NCBI GenBank assembly: GCA_944472135.2
Contig: OX235270.1
Location: 71,061,168-71,125,167 of the forward strand
Direction of reading: 5' to 3'
Source of the DNA: Trichobilharzia regenti
Lineage: Eukaryota; Platyhelminthes; Trematoda; Strigeidida; Schistosomatidae
Length of the DNA stretch: 64,000 nt
This document shows, piece after piece, positions 25,001 through 40,417 of this stretch (position 1 is the stretch's first letter; the number at the start of each line of letters is the position of its first letter). The translations under genes were made by a program, and so were the position numbers. The notes below the pieces were generated by a model. That model was given only the letters and a program-made list of their open reading frames with translations, was not told where the DNA came from and searched no databases.

Positions 25001-28000
25001 TGCAATTTGATCAGCTCATGATTTGTCTTTCCTGAATCCAGCTTGTTCCGGTGGGGGTGGCAGAGTTCTGTATGCAGTGCATCTTTTATTCTCTCCAGGA
25101 TGATGCGACTTAGTATTTTTCTAAGTTGGCGGCTAGCTTTTTTAATGCACTGAATGTAGGAGGATTGTATTTTAGTTATCATAGGGTATATATAGGGTTT
25201 AGCATGACAGTATGTGCTAAAGCTTAAACTGTATAAATAGGGTGGGTGTGTAGGATAGAAATGAAAAATATCGTGAAGTCTTGCGTGATGTACCTTTTTC
25301 TTCTTTCATAAAGAAGTGGATTATTTTCAAGTTAACTTGCTGTTTTTGTTGTTTGAGGGAGATAATATGATGTGTGCCACAGATAGGATTTATCGGTAGT
25401 ATATAAAGAGACATTTATCGGCACAAAAGTATCAAATAGCGGAGAAATAGATTTGACGTCAAGAGAATAATTGAACCGGTGTTGTGACAAACGATGGGAG
25501 ACACGAAAAGAAGACAGAAACACAATACGAAAGGTAGAAGTAGTAGCACAACAAGCAATATCTGTGCAAATGACCATTTTCAGATAAGGTGAATATAATC
25601 CCGCTATATAGCGATATAAAATTCCACATAAGCATTCCGTTACCTAGCCTATTACCTTCTACCGTTACATTAGGACTCAGGTTATGCATGCAGAGTATTG
25701 TTCACATGGTGACTTTTGTTGTCGTATAATTGGAAACAGTGTAAATTGATTACCCGAGTCAAGTGTCATTGCGTATGAAAAGTCATATGAAAAAGTCCCT
25801 TTCACAATGATTAATTGGATAGTGGTGCGTAGGGTAAGATTATTTTCCTAACAGTAACAATTAGCACCTTTTTAAGAATATACTAAGGTAGCATATGAAT
25901 GACATTTCACAGACACCAGTATTAGTTTCGGACTAATCAAAAAATGTAGTAATACATATCGACAGAAAGTATGTGCTGAGCTGTACACCAAAGTAGAAAG
26001 GTTAAAGTGCCACACTTCTGACTGGCATTGTGCTTAGACGTGTATTTCCTTTTACAAATATATAATAGGCACCAGTTAACCTGTGGCGTGCAATTCAAAC
26101 GGTTATTATGTTGCATATTATTTTTTTTCGTTTCATTTCGTTTTACTCCCTCCTCAAATTATAATCTCATGATTTAACCATTGTGTTGTATATGAGCACC
26201 GGAAACTGTTATTAATTCACTGTTAATCAGAATGTCCACAGACTATTTGCTGAAACAGAACCTATTGACAAGTATTATTTATTGTAAGGTATACTTTTTT
26301 TAAACTTGTCTTAAAATAATCTATCCATATTTTTGTTTTTGGTGTTTAACTTTGTAACTTTGCATCCACCTTAGTTTTAATTATTATCATCATTATTATT
26401 TCTGAAAATATTGTGATTGTAGATTTTTAGTTTCATTCATTGTGGATGCACGTGGTGGTTTAATTCAAGCTCGACGTTATCCTGATCTGAAAATATTCAT
26501 CCCACCGAATGTTGTTAATGGTCCAGTACGTATTGTCTGTCGTCTTGTTCATCCTGAGCGTATGAATTCACCACCTATCATGAATGATGGTGATGGTTTA
26601 GCTTGCCGGTAAGTGAAGTCTCTTGTGAGTATTATCATTAATTATTATTATCATTATTATTATTTATTATTCAAATTCTGATATTATCTATCATTTCTTG
26701 ATTTTACTCCATTAATTATTAGTCTATAGGTTTTTAGCAGTGTTCTTGGTCGATAGTAGTTTCAGCCTAGTTTTGAGCTGTTTATCTGTACACACACCCC
26801 TAACCTGACCTCACAAAGAGGAGGGGACTCGAACTCAGGTTACGAGATGAGCTTGTTGACTATTCAAACACTACGATGTGGAATCCAATAGCTCGTAAAC
26901 TCTAAGTTCTGTCAATTCACGATTTCTAGCACCACCGCCAGTCAATGTTCCCAATGTTCCTCTAACTGATATCAACCTTTAATGAAATTTGAAACTAATC
27001 AAATTCCTGCAGACTAAATGCTTTTGTGGTCAACTATAATAGGAAGACAGGCTTATCCAATAAACCAACAAAATAGATTTCATCAGATATTTTCACAAGT
27101 AACATTCCACTTTCAATTGTAATGCATATTTATACTTGATACTAAACTATGATGCCGAAAAATTTATAATATTTTCCCCAACATTGAATTGTGTATTTTT
27201 CATGCAGCTGGCATCACTCGTGTTGTTGTTGTTGTTGTTTTTTTCATCTCCACAGTTTAATTGAAATTGGACCGACTGGCATACGTTTTGCTTCACCTAT
27301 TCTCCTAGAAGTACCTCATTATGCTTTCTTAACTGGCAAACATCGTGAAATTGTTATTCTGCGTTCAGATAATGGTGAAACATGGAAAGAGCATCCATTA
27401 GACGCAACAGATCAAGCTGTTCAAGATACGTTAGACGGTCATTTCGGTAAGTTTTCGTGTATTTTTCTTCTTCTTTTAATTGTATTTACCTTATTTCTTC
27501 TAAATGTTGTAAAGTGAATGTGTAATTATACCGGTGTATTCATTCTGGTTGGTTCGCCTAGTGACAGGATAAAATGGGGTTTAAAAGTTTTTTTGTGTGC
27601 CAGTATCAGGCAACACAACTATAGATGATAACATAGTCATCAACCTGTGAAGCTGTTGTGTCAGGTGTGTGTATCTTTGTGGCTAACAGGAAGTAGACGT
27701 TTTAATAAGCAATAATAAACAAAATAGTAACCCAGATAAATTTCTTTGAATATTAAGATATTATTATCTGGCCTATTTGTATGTAGTGTTTCGCATTTCA
27801 TCTTTCCAAGATTTTTCTATGTCTAATTTACTCCTTTGTTTTTTAGATTATGCTGGATCGTTTGAAGAGTTACGCGAAAAATCAATCCATCGAATATTAA
27901 CATATGATCTACCACAGTATTTTGCACTTGTAACACGTGTTAAACAAGAATTAATTCTTATTGGTCCAGAGGGTGGTACATTAACATCTAGTGTAGTACC

Positions 28001-30210
28001 TGAAGTACATGTTCGTTTTCCTCAAGGTGCATTACAAAAACGTATACGTGTTGGCCTTCAAGTACATCCAGTTGATCATGAACTTGTTGTACGTATGCTT
28101 GGTCCACGTGTTTCTGTATCACCTATTGTAACAATTGAACCACGACGACGTAAATTTCATAAACCAATTACTTTAACTATACCATTACCAAAAACAGCTA
28201 TTTCATCATCAAGTGGTAGTATGAAATCTCGTTCAACAGTTGACTCACCTAGTCTTCGTTTATTATGCTCAATCACTGGCGGTTCATCACCAGCTGTTTG
28301 GGAAGATATTACTGGCAGTTCTCCATTATCTGCACATGATACAGCAGTTTCATTTACTTCTACTGTATCTGCAAGGTACATACGATAATTAATGATAACA
28401 TTTATGATTGCATTTTATATTAGTGATATGGTTGCAGTAGAAAATAATAGTCTGATTGATGCATACTGGCAGTATTGGACTGTTTTTCTCATGAAGCTTC
28501 ATCCATTATTTAGCTCATAGAATACTTTTATAACAGTGTACCTATTTCTTCATTTGGATAATAACCCATTTATAAATTTGTTATAGAAATGGGATATTTT
28601 TTCATAGGGAATGTGCGGATTTTCTCTCATTGCTTACTTTCTAAATGGGCTTCAAGCTTCGGTTAAAGTGGTGTTAATTTCACCGGACTGGGATAGAGTT
28701 GGCCTAAGTCCCATCCTTCCCTGTTTTCCGAGTTTTAGAAGTGTATCGGCCGAGAATTGAACTCGAGCCTCCTATGTGGCTAGCTAGCATTCAACTATCG
28801 AACGACCGATTCATAAATGCATCTATAATATTCTATTTTTGCCACTATTCCAACTTGTCCTACCCGTCTTGAAATCATACTTTACCGGTCAATTTAACCA
28901 CTTTCTACATTTACACTTGAATATGGCTGGGTCGAGTAAGGCGAATGTTGTGCTTACCGCCTCATAAAATTCTGCCTTATCCGATATATTCTCATGTATC
29001 TTAATAATCCCTATTCAAAATCCCTTTGCAAATTTTAAACAATGTTTCTATATCGTCCTGTCAAAATGTATGCTTAGTTTTCACATATACTGAGTTCACC
29101 TCATTGTTATCGGCGCTCTTCGCTGATGGATTGCTATCAAGCGTGAATTGTATCATAACCAACTACAGGACAGTGTCATCAATATTTATATTTTATCTGG
29201 TTTTATTGGCACATACACACATTGTGTACTGAAATCATTAACAGACAGTTTTATTAATACTATCTAGATATAATGAGTATTAGTCACAGCCAGTTCACAT
29301 GATATAATTAAATACCCGGTCATTAAATTTTGTATTCATCAATCTTATTCTGTATAAGGTCATTACTTATATTGTGGTAATTATAATAAAAATTAGTGTA
29401 ATTCTTGTTAATACCTATCCTGTATCCCTCTCTCTCTCTCTCGTTCTAGATTGTGGCTCGTTGATTGTCCTAATATAACTGAAGTTGTTGAATTGGCCAG
29501 TCGTGTCTATCATGAATCGTTAGCAGTGCCTTATATTGGACAGTTTGTAGTGTATGCGCGTCGATTCCATTCTGAAGAAGCTCAACTACGTTGTTTATGT
29601 CTTACTGATGATTCTGCAGAAAAAACACTTGAATTACAAGAAGGATTTCAACGCATAGCTACAGGGCCATGTATTGAGGTGTGCAATGGTTAACTTTGAT
29701 ACCTTTTCATACTGATTTACTTATCGATATCCTTTTTTTGTTTTGTTGTTGCCATATTCATTGTGCGTCGATGGGACAGTGGTTAGGACTCTCGCCGACC
29801 ATGCACATGGTCCGGGGTTCGACCTCCTGCCGACGCTTACCTGGTATCTATGGTCGGCCTGCAAAATTTGGGCTACCGATATCACATGCTGAAAATTCCA
29901 TACCTGAACCAAAAAATACGGTGTGGAATCAAGCTGAAATGAAAAAATTATAGGCATTGAAGCTGATCTGTTATTTTGTATTACTAAATCTAGTTAGCAT
30001 GAGCTGAAAATGTGTAAACAAGAATTTAGAAGTTTAATAGGAAGGAAGATGAACGGTGTGATCGGACACATTAACTTGTCAAGTTGGTTTAAGTAAAACT
30101 GAACGACTTAAATAAAATAATTGTAGTTCTACAGGATACAAGTATATGCAAGTAGATGAATAAAGTTAGGCTTGGTACAAATTTTGATTTTATGATTATG
30201 ACTAGATGTA

Positions 30211-30246
<36 letters not shown>

Positions 30247-33200
30247 ATTAGAATATTTTTCCATGTGTTGTGGGTTCTGTTGTTAGCAGTACCGGATGTC
30301 AAAATTTGTATTTATGTTAACTTACTGACTGACTAACTTCTTTTTCTTATTCTATGCAGTGTACGTCCAATGTCAACATTATCTTAACCAGTTACTCCAT
30401 CTAATGTAATCTTTTCATATCCATTTTCTTCAGCCTTATCTCCCATATGTATAGCATTTTAGAGCAAACTACTGTGGAGTAATACGCACGCACTTTGTGA
30501 TGGGAAATCTATGTTAACGCAAACTAGAAATGAAAATGATTAGTAAAATTCTTGTGCTTAATATGACTGTTTCATCTGTTAGAATAAGGTATCGATGGAT
30601 GTATTCGAGTGGCTCAAGGGGTGTCTCAGAAACTGGTAAAGGAAAATATGCTTTACTAAGGATATACAAAAAAACATAAATTCTTTCGCTCACACACCTC
30701 TTTCTACAAAAATGTTCTTTCGCCACATCGATCATGAATGCTAATAAAGAAATCGGTGTAATTTAAAACTTTTCCAGATGTTTCGGACATATAATTGTGT
30801 TGCTAGTTGGGTTCTGAATGTCAAGACTGTTATCTGGTCCCGTGCGATCATCGTGTGCTTTATCAATTAGTTTGCTAGGTAGCCGCCTAACATACTTTTA
30901 ATGAAACTTTAGGAGTCGTTTGAAATATGCTTAACTCAATGCTATATCGGAGGTTGAACCACGAGTTGTGATATCACTTAGAGAACAGACAGAAGTACTA
31001 GACAGCTCTTTCATCCTAGTGTGGGATTCCTCAACATCGTGTGCCTATGGACCCTGCAGAGGGTCGAACGTAGAACCTCCAGGTTACGAGGTGAGATTAT
31101 GAATAACTTACTACAGGACGAAGTTGCTTTAAGTTCCAGTGATAATTCATGACGAATGGGGTTCACCTAGTCGAGTGATGAAGGTAAATACGTTAACTGT
31201 GACAGTAGCACTGTATGCCATGAATTAGATGAAGTTAGAGTTCATCGTTCGTTGGATTGCATCCCAGTGACTGTGACGGTCATTGCGTTCACCAGAAGGA
31301 CCTTGGTTCTATCCCCCGTAATTACACGAGTTTCAACTGGGAGGAAAAGACTGTTCAGCAGCAGTCTGTGGCTTTCAATAGTTCTCTAACTAATATCAGT
31401 TCCTGGTTTAACCTGAAACCAATCGATTCCGTGTAAATTAACATTTGTAGATATCTATTACATATGTCTATTTGAGCACTTCAGTCTGCCTCAAAATTGT
31501 ACATCTTTTTATGTAAATTAGATGCAATATATATCAGTCATTTACATTAGAGATAAAATCAATGCTTTGAATATTTATTTTACTTTCAAATTATACATGT
31601 GTGGTATATAGTTATATGATGATGATATTTCGTTCTATCTAATCATTTTATGCATTGAACAAAGTGTGAATAGGTTTTATTGATTGCTTTTTTTGTATTA
31701 TGCATTGGTTAAAAAAAGGTTCTTGATGATCATCCGCATTGGATTGAAACAGCTGGAAATTTAGTTCCAGTTGCTAAAACTGAAGAACAATTACAATTGG
31801 GAATGCATGCTTTCCGTGAGAATCGGCTAAATATGATTGTACGTGTCAAAGATACCTCCCAACCAGCTGTTGGAAAATTAGCCTTTATGCGCCATCCTCG
31901 AGCTGTTCTGCAGTCTGCTGGGTAATTTATTTATTCTCACTTTTTAAAAGGAAAAAAAACTTCTGGTTATTTTACTTTATGTTGTCGTTCATTTCAATAT
32001 TTCGTTAGACAGTTGTTTTTTGGTTTTGAAGAACGTTACGCCTTGGTATCTGATGGATTTATCAGTCCTCTGAATTTAAGAATGCCATTTAGGAATTTTA
32101 AGATTATTTGGTGTAATCCTTCAATTGCTAACGGAGCTATAGTGATATGAATCAAAACTAGGTTATGATGTTCCCGTCGAATCAACAATTCTATTACAGT
32201 AGAGTAGATTATCGGTTTCATAATTACTACAGAGTAAGGACTCGATCTGTTTAATTTACAAAACCGCTTCATCTCCTATGAAACTAATAATAATAGGATG
32301 CTTAGATTGGAGGTGATCAACTTTTGACATGTCCGAAGTAATTTCTCCTCATAAATCATAATTTCTGACATCATAGAAATATTACTTGACGTTAAATGAC
32401 TTGCGCATATTTTCTATCGAGACTAGAAATATTTAGCCTTTAAAAATTTGGTTTTAATTCCCACATGTTGATACATTTATGCTTCTATAAGTGGAAATAT
32501 TAGTCCACTGTCGAATGCCTGTCATAACGCTCATGGTGTGACGGTAGTTGATGCTACCTGACTTACCTAAGCGTGATTGTTAGAGCGCAGGGTCTGGGTG
32601 TTAAATGCCTATTTAGTCCATAACAACACACTGATATCCTTATAACTTTTTAAACAATTGCTTTCAATAGCAGTCAAATAATCAGAAGACGGAAAGTAAC
32701 ATTATTATCTGTTCTCCTTTTAGAAGTGAATTCTACTTGACTTGGTTTTTTGTTGTTGTAAAAATGAGTCTAAACTTTGAAGCACCACTAATCCAATGAC
32801 AAATTAGATACGAATTTAAACTGTTCATCGGAGAGATAAATAAGTGAGCGGTGATTTAACACAGACGTGCAGTTCAAGAGGACATGCCTACTCCATTCAC
32901 TAGTGAAATGGAGTTGAACGTCCTCACACACAGTCACTAGTCACATCTTACAACTCGTCCAAAAAACTGATCATCAAAGTTCTATCAACGAGATTAGTGC
33001 AAGCACGTTCATTAGCGGGATACTGAACAGTCTTTCACTTCAATTTTTTTCATCGTTATTAAATGTTTAGCAGATCCCATTTATTGTATAACACTGCATT
33101 GACCTTTTACTATTTAGTATTTCTATTTATTTGGACAATCTAATCTTACTCTGGTTAATTCCTTTATCATTATAATTGCCGCCGTTCTCTTTTATTAAAT

Positions 33201-36200
33201 GAAAAGGCAGTAAGTAACTTTGTATAACTTTGTTCTTATCAGCATAAAATTTAGTGGATAATTTAGTAGAATTGTCGCCATTTCTTCACCTTTTATTTCC
33301 CTCTCTATCCCTGTCCCACTTTCTGCGTATTTCTCAAACTAATAAAAAATTCTTGTGAAGATTATTATTATTTTTTCAAATGTTTTGCATTGTCTCACTT
33401 CTTCACTTCTTGTTTTTTTGAGCCTTTTTTATTTGCTAAAATATTCTTACCTTCCCTCAGTGAATGATTATATATATATATATATATGGCTGGTAGGATA
33501 GACTTTTTCACTTATGCTTATCTTTTTATATTATATGAGAGTAAATTAAAGATACTGAAAACAATTAATAGTAGTATAATAAATTATGCGGAAAAAACGC
33601 CGAAAATCTACTAGATATAATTTTGGCTCCCTACATTACTTTATATATTTATCATTCCCTAACTAATGGGTGTTAATGATAAGTTTTCCTTAAAACATTT
33701 AGTCTCTCTAGTAAATTTGGACAGTTTTATCTGAAAAATGTTAACTGTGAAACGTCGTCAAATAATGCAGGTGGCAGATTGCCAGCCTCGTCCCCGTAGA
33801 AAAAACACTTGATTGATATGAATCATAAGATTAATATCAAAATAGCTATCATAGTCTTCTGTGTGAGGATAGTCGGGCGGGGGAGCATACTGAGATACGC
33901 TTAGGCGGCAACCCTTCCTTGTGTGCGTGTGTGCACGAGAAAGAAATGTATTATTCCTCTTAACCTACCTTGGTTATCCTTATCTGGTTGTATTGTGAAT
34001 ATTAGCGTTAATTGTTATCTCGATCCTTTATTCTTGTGTTTATTTTAATTGGGCTTTCATTTTCTCAGTTTATCATGCGAACTGTGATTTAATAGGTAAA
34101 TGTTTGGTCATACTGTTTGAAACGTATTGCTCAAATAGGCCACATTTTTGATACACATTCGATCTCTAATAATGCCATACATGTTTACTGCAGATGTGCT
34201 TCTTGATTGTTCTCGTTCGAAAAGAAGCAATTCAAGGTACCTGTGTCATGAGATTACGCATGTCTATTGAATTGTTTGGTGATGCTATCAAAACTTGCGG
34301 AATCCCAAGCAGTTTGCAGTTACATTCTGTTTAATTCTGAGGAAATTGGTCAACATCAACGTAATCTAAGATATGTATTGCAGCCCTAAATTTCATATAT
34401 ATATGAAAGGGTGACATGGAGGAGATCATGTGAAGAGGAGTTGAAACAGTATGGACTAACATGGATGCAGGTGAAAAGTACAGCAGAAGGAAGACAGAAG
34501 CAAGTGGAGACGTACAGTTGAAGCCCTATGTTCCACTAGGAGCCCAAGAGAATAATATATATATATATATATATTCATTACTATTACCATCTTGTATATT
34601 GAGATTATTTCATTCTTGTTATTATAGATCGCCTATAAAACCAGCGACAGTTCTAGAAGCTCAATTACCAGAGGAATTGGGTGAATATCCACCAGGTGCT
34701 GTTTTAAAAACGACTGATATTGATGACATACCCTCATATATTCCTGAGTATAACGGACAGACTGGCTATCAGGGTACCACATATACTCAATCTGTTCCAC
34801 AAGTATGGACTACTAAACAAGGTGAGTAGAAAAATGTACTATTTCTTTGTAATTCTATTTTGGTTAAACTGTATACACAGGTATATATTTACAAGTTTAT
34901 CAGTTGGATATTGAGATTTTATTTCCTGGTTTACTTGAATAAAGCAAGAACAACAGTGGTTTGTGCAGAATAATATTGATACATTCATTGTTGGGTAGCA
35001 TTTCTGCTTGAGTTTCCGTAGTATAGAGAAATGATCGTTATATAGTTGACTACTTGATTTCCTGTTCACCTCCACATTACTTCTCTTAATTTTCTGAATA
35101 TTTTCTCTAATTTCACCCGGCGAAGATCTATCGTGTGCATGTTTACCTGCTGCATTTCGCAAGGCAGAGGGCTACTGTGAGAAAGCCATAGTTTCGCATC
35201 TTTTCATATCTTGACTAATTTGGATTACTTAAAACAATATGAAAAAACAGGAAGAACAGTGATTTCTGCAGAATGTTATGGCACCATAATTTATTTCGTT
35301 GACCTCTCATCAGCTGCTTACAGCCTAAATAAATTATGAGGTTTATGTACAGAAAACTTTCAACATACTAGCAAATCTTACATGATGTCAGTTCACAGGA
35401 GGTTCCGTTAATAGTGAACAGTGCTCAGGAAATTACGCTATACAGTTTTTAAACAGGCAGTTCAAGTTTAAACAAAGTAAATGTATGCTTACAATGGCAA
35501 GGTAGTTACGTAATAAGGACGAAAGGTGTATAAGATGACGAGTGACTGATACATTAGGTAACAATGTACTGTACATATCATAGAAACAAGAGACATGGGA
35601 GAATAAAGACATTTCTTTCTTTTGATTACGTGACCTTCGGCTTTAACCTCACCCCTTTGAAATAGTGTCTTTTTCTTGTCCATTGTTTCTATGCTTTGAG
35701 TTGAACTCAGTACATTGTTACCTAATGTATCAGTCACTCGTCATCTTATACACCTTTCGTCCTTATTACGTAACTACCTTGCCATTGTAAGCATACATTT
35801 ACTTTGTTTAAACTTGAACTGCCTGTTTAAAAACTGTATAGCGTAATTTCCTGAGCACTGTTCACTATTAACGGAACCTCCTGTGAACTGACATCATGTA
35901 AGATTTGCTAGTATGTTGAAAGTTTTCTGTACATAAACTGAATAACTTATTTAGGCTGTAAGCAGCTGATGAGAGGTCAACGAAATAAATTATGGTACCA
36001 TAACATTCTGCAGAAATCACTGTTCTAGCTTTATTCAAATTCATCAAGGGGAATAAATGCATGAAGTTTCTGGTTTCTCATCACTTTAGTTAGTGTAGGA
36101 TTATTCTCTGAGAAGTACATAATCATGTATGAGAATCAGCACATGAATATACCTGAACTTCTTTATTACTTAGGGATATAATTGTCATTATTATTAAATG

Positions 36201-37442
36201 TGAACAAATTTCAGTAAAGACATAATATTTGTGTTTGATGCAAGTTGCCCTGATTAGCTTTACAACTTTACTTTCATGTGTGCGTCGGTGGAACAGTGGT
36301 TAGGACTCCCGCCGACCATGCACATGGTCCGAAGTTCGATCCCCTGCCGACGCACACCTGATATCTATGGTCGGCCTGCAAAATTTGGGCTACCGATATC
36401 CATGCTGAAAATTCCATACTTGTACCAAAAATACAGTGTGGAATCAAGCTGTAATCAAAAATAAAAAAAATAAATAAATAGAAGTTATTGTCTTTGATGG
36501 GGATATTTAAACTCACTTCTCCAAAACATATGATTATCAAACCTTATAAATGATTTCACCATGAAATGCCACTAGATTTGTCAATGTATTTGTTGATAAA
36601 TTGCCCACTCCTGGCGTCGTGTACATGATTGTCATCGTTTTCCTCAGCTTTTGCCTTCAATTTGTACTCTTTTATGGATTAATTGGCGAATTGCAGATTA
36701 GATTCAATGTATTACTAGTTTGTCCAAATTAACTTAATCGAAATTCTGGTGGTTTGAATTGATTCGGTCCTCTGAACAGGGGGCAAACAGGGAACATCGT
36801 TGATTAGCTCGGTCGCTCAGTGTTTAGATCACCGTGATATCTGTCTGACAAACACTACAATTTTATGCAAATGATATCCAACTACTTTAATAAAGTAATC
36901 AGTAGTATATACTATCATGATCTTTTTGTGACTAGTAAGTGTTACCAAGTTGATAATTTGTACTGATTTTTTTTGTATTTATTGATCAGATCAATACAGT
37001 GAACCAATTGGTAAATCAGAACTCGATTTACGACAAGTTGCTTATTGTCTGAAATCTGATTGGAAAATTTTAGCTCAATGCTTAGGCTTATCTGATGAAG
37101 ATGTTTATAATATCACTTCATTGCCTAATCGACCGGATGAAGAGTACGCTTATACTAGTCTTCTATTATGGCAAGAACGTACTGGTAATAATCCATTTTC
37201 GGGTGAGTACAACAGTACATTTAAAAAAGAAAATTATAATTGAGATTAAATGATAGTGTTAATAGAAAAATGTGATCTATTTGTGTAATACATTTCCAAC
37301 AATCTGATCACATATTTACTTGTCAAATCAGTTCATATGAAAAATAAGAGACCAATTAAAATAAACAGTGATAAGGTATTTAAGAATGAAGATAATAAAC
37401 ACTGTGTTTGGGAATATAATCAGATAAGAATTACCAAGGTCG

Positions 37443-37476
<34 letters not shown>

Positions 37477-40370
37477 GTTTTAGTACATCAAGGTGTGTGG
37501 GTTGGGGGTTTCGTTCTACTTATAGCTATAACCTCTGCGTATTTCAGTGTGCTATCCTCTGACTGTTTCTATCAATAATCTGGATATCATTCTTATGATT
37601 CATATGAATTAAATGTTTCGCTATAGAGGAATTTGGTGGTCTGCCACCAACATATATTATATGTTTCTCTAAACACTTGGGGAATATGTTCTCTCACCCT
37701 CGCGTGCAAAAAGTTATTACTCCATCCTATGTGTATGTGTTATCAGATTGCACAAATAATATCATATTTTGCAGATAATCTCTAATCTTCTAATAACACC
37801 ATCCAAAATTTGTTAAATGGACTAAATTAAATAGATTGAATGATAACCTGGGTAAGCATCCAGTTAAACAAACGACTACCTGACTAACTTAGATTACTCA
37901 ATCAGCAGTAAATTTCTTCAGTGAAACATGAAGGCGTTTTTTTTAAAAATTTCCAGTTGGGATGGTGAAGGTAGTTAAAGTTATACTGGAGATAAGCATA
38001 TTGTCTTTAACGCAATATTCGCTTTTCATTCCATTCAATTATGGCAAATAACCGACCTGATAATTGTGACAGTGAAGTTTATGCAAATCTGTTCGCTTTT
38101 GCACAGTGACTTTTACAAAAGCAGAAAAATTGATTTCTGTTATTATAGTTTCTATCAGTATCGTGATTTTTTCCAACGTAAATTTTGTTGTTCTGATACT
38201 ATTACATACCGTGCTGTGCTTTTGTGCTCATGTATCAGTAGACGAAATATTTAAATTTCTGCGTCTTTATTGAGTCTAGACATATAATGAGAAGGAAATC
38301 GATTAATCATGTGTGTGTGTGTGTGCATCTTCCTTTCTTTTGATAATGGATATCAAAGGAATAGTACGCATAAAACATTTTACTGTTGGCTCAATTGTAT
38401 TGGAAGTTGCTACTATAAACGCAGTGTTCCTTTTCGATTGTAGTCATCATGTTTTATTTGTATACTCTGCCAAATACTCTGCGAATTTATTTTTTTTACT
38501 CAGTGTGTGGGTTTACAGAGTAAACTAAGTTATATTTTGTGCTGATTATTACTATTATTATTATTGTTAACAATAAATTCATGTTGTCATATTTCCTCTA
38601 GGCACACAACTCTCTGAAGCATTACAGGCTATTGGACGTAGAGATGTATTAGAACAGTGTATGACTAATGTATCACCTGTTATTTCGAAAGATGAACGTA
38701 CAACAGCTTTACGTTCATTGAATGGTATTGCCTGTAAGTTGAGCTTATTGTTAGTTAATTTTCCATTGGAATAAAATAGTAATATATAGAGCAATGTATT
38801 TATTGAGTTTAATCAGTGGATTGTGAATAAAAATAATAATAATATCAGTCTTATTCTCCATATCAACATAAATGTGCTCTGTATTTCCACCTTTTTCATC
38901 TATACTTGTTTCAGTGAAATTCAGTTAAGATCGTATTCCCCTCGTGCTTTTCTTCTGTCAAAATTCTATAGTAATTCACGGTTATGCCCTATTGCGTCAT
39001 GCGGTCTTCATAATCTTAGACTGAAATCGGTTTACGACTCTTGTTGTGAAAGAAATTCGAAACTGCATCTCAAAATATTGAAATATAGCAAAAGAATTAG
39101 ACGATATATTTTAATTATTGATAGGGTAATAAATGCACACTTGTTCGTAGATACTCTGTGGTTAGCAGCCGGTTGTCGCATCTAAGCTTTTTTATCTTCT
39201 ACCTTATGAGTTTGTTTCACAGGATTGTAAGAAGTGAATGAGTGTTGCACGATTAGCATACTATGATATTGATTAGGTGTGAATAATGAATCTAAGGATC
39301 AGTGTATTTCGCTTTGGTGTAAAATTTAACCCCATCGTTGTCTTTTGTGTCTAGTGAAGATTTAGCCTGCATATTGTGTAATATTCATGCCAAATATATA
39401 TCAAAATAAGAGAGTTTTTTTTTAACAGGTTTCTTCTTATCAAGTTGTACAATCGTATATGTATTTTAAATATTTTAAATATTTATTTCAATGTTTTATG
39501 AGTCGTGATAAAATATTTGCTATCACAATTATAGCTAAACATTCATCGAGCGGTAAAAAAATTTCGTAGAGTGTATAAATCTTTGAAATTATATTGAATT
39601 GAACGAATATAGGGTAATAATTGACATACATACATACATACATACAAGAAATTGTTCAAAATGCAAAATAGGAATGACAATCGAAATAATAAAATATGGA
39701 TATACAGAGTAACGAAAAAGATTTCCAACAGGCGACTACAGACTTCTATCAACAGCTGACTTCTCTGGCTCCGTACTGAATTTCAAATGGCCAAGGAGAA
39801 TAAGTAACCAGCAGCTGTGGGAACAAACCAACCAAGAGTCGATCGCCCAACAAATTTGTAGGAGAAAAGGGAGATTTAGTTTGGCATACACTAATGAGAC
39901 CATCGGATGACATCGTGCGCCAGGCGTTTGAGGGTAGTCCCAACGTGAAACGATGGGAGGGTTGTCCTAGGATGACATGGAGGAGATTGTGCGAGGGGGA
40001 GATGAGCGATTGTGGGCAACCGTGAAGAGGACGGTAATAAATAGACGGAATTGGGGATGTGTCGTTGAAGCTCTATGTTCCATTCGGAATTCAAGGGAGT
40101 AATAATACAGAGTAAATGAACAAAAAGAACAAATACAATAGGGTCAAAGTGTGTATGAGGATTATAATATGACCATGACAGAAAGAGTGGTTACACAAAC
40201 TTTCTTCTCTTTACAAAGTTCTGGTTTTTCCGTTTCAATGGCTAAAACTTCAGCATTACATATGAGTTGAACACGTATGCTCATAATAGGGATTTAGACG
40301 GAAAAACAAATGATCGAGAAAACACTTACTCTTCAATTAGATCTCAATCTGTGGCTCTCTCCCTCCCTCC

Positions 40371-40417
<47 letters not shown>

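Larger units (their letters stand above)
22912..26422. other. Intron 8
   Basis: It holds an inverted Sm-alpha-like pair (23047-23248) and a 1.4-kb RTE LINE fragment (23792-25185). The interval 25190-26422 is AT-rich with no recognised element. Confidence 0.7.
29679..31718. other. Intron 12
   Basis: It contains a tRNA-headed SINE (29763-29940), a (TA)n (30214-30242) and Sm-alpha-like pieces (30958-31435). The interval 30243-30957 is unrecognised. Confidence 0.75.
31922..34627. other. Intron 13
   Basis: It contains a PLE 3' remnant (33765-34180) and the last ~160 bp of an RTE LINE (34395-34552). The interval 31922-33760 is AT-rich and unrecognised. Confidence 0.7.
34822..36989. other. Intron 14
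   Basis: Dominated by a large palindrome (35254-36025), with a decayed piece of the same sequence near 34938-34985 and a SINE (36279-36456). The interval 36457-36989 is unrecognised. Confidence 0.75.
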
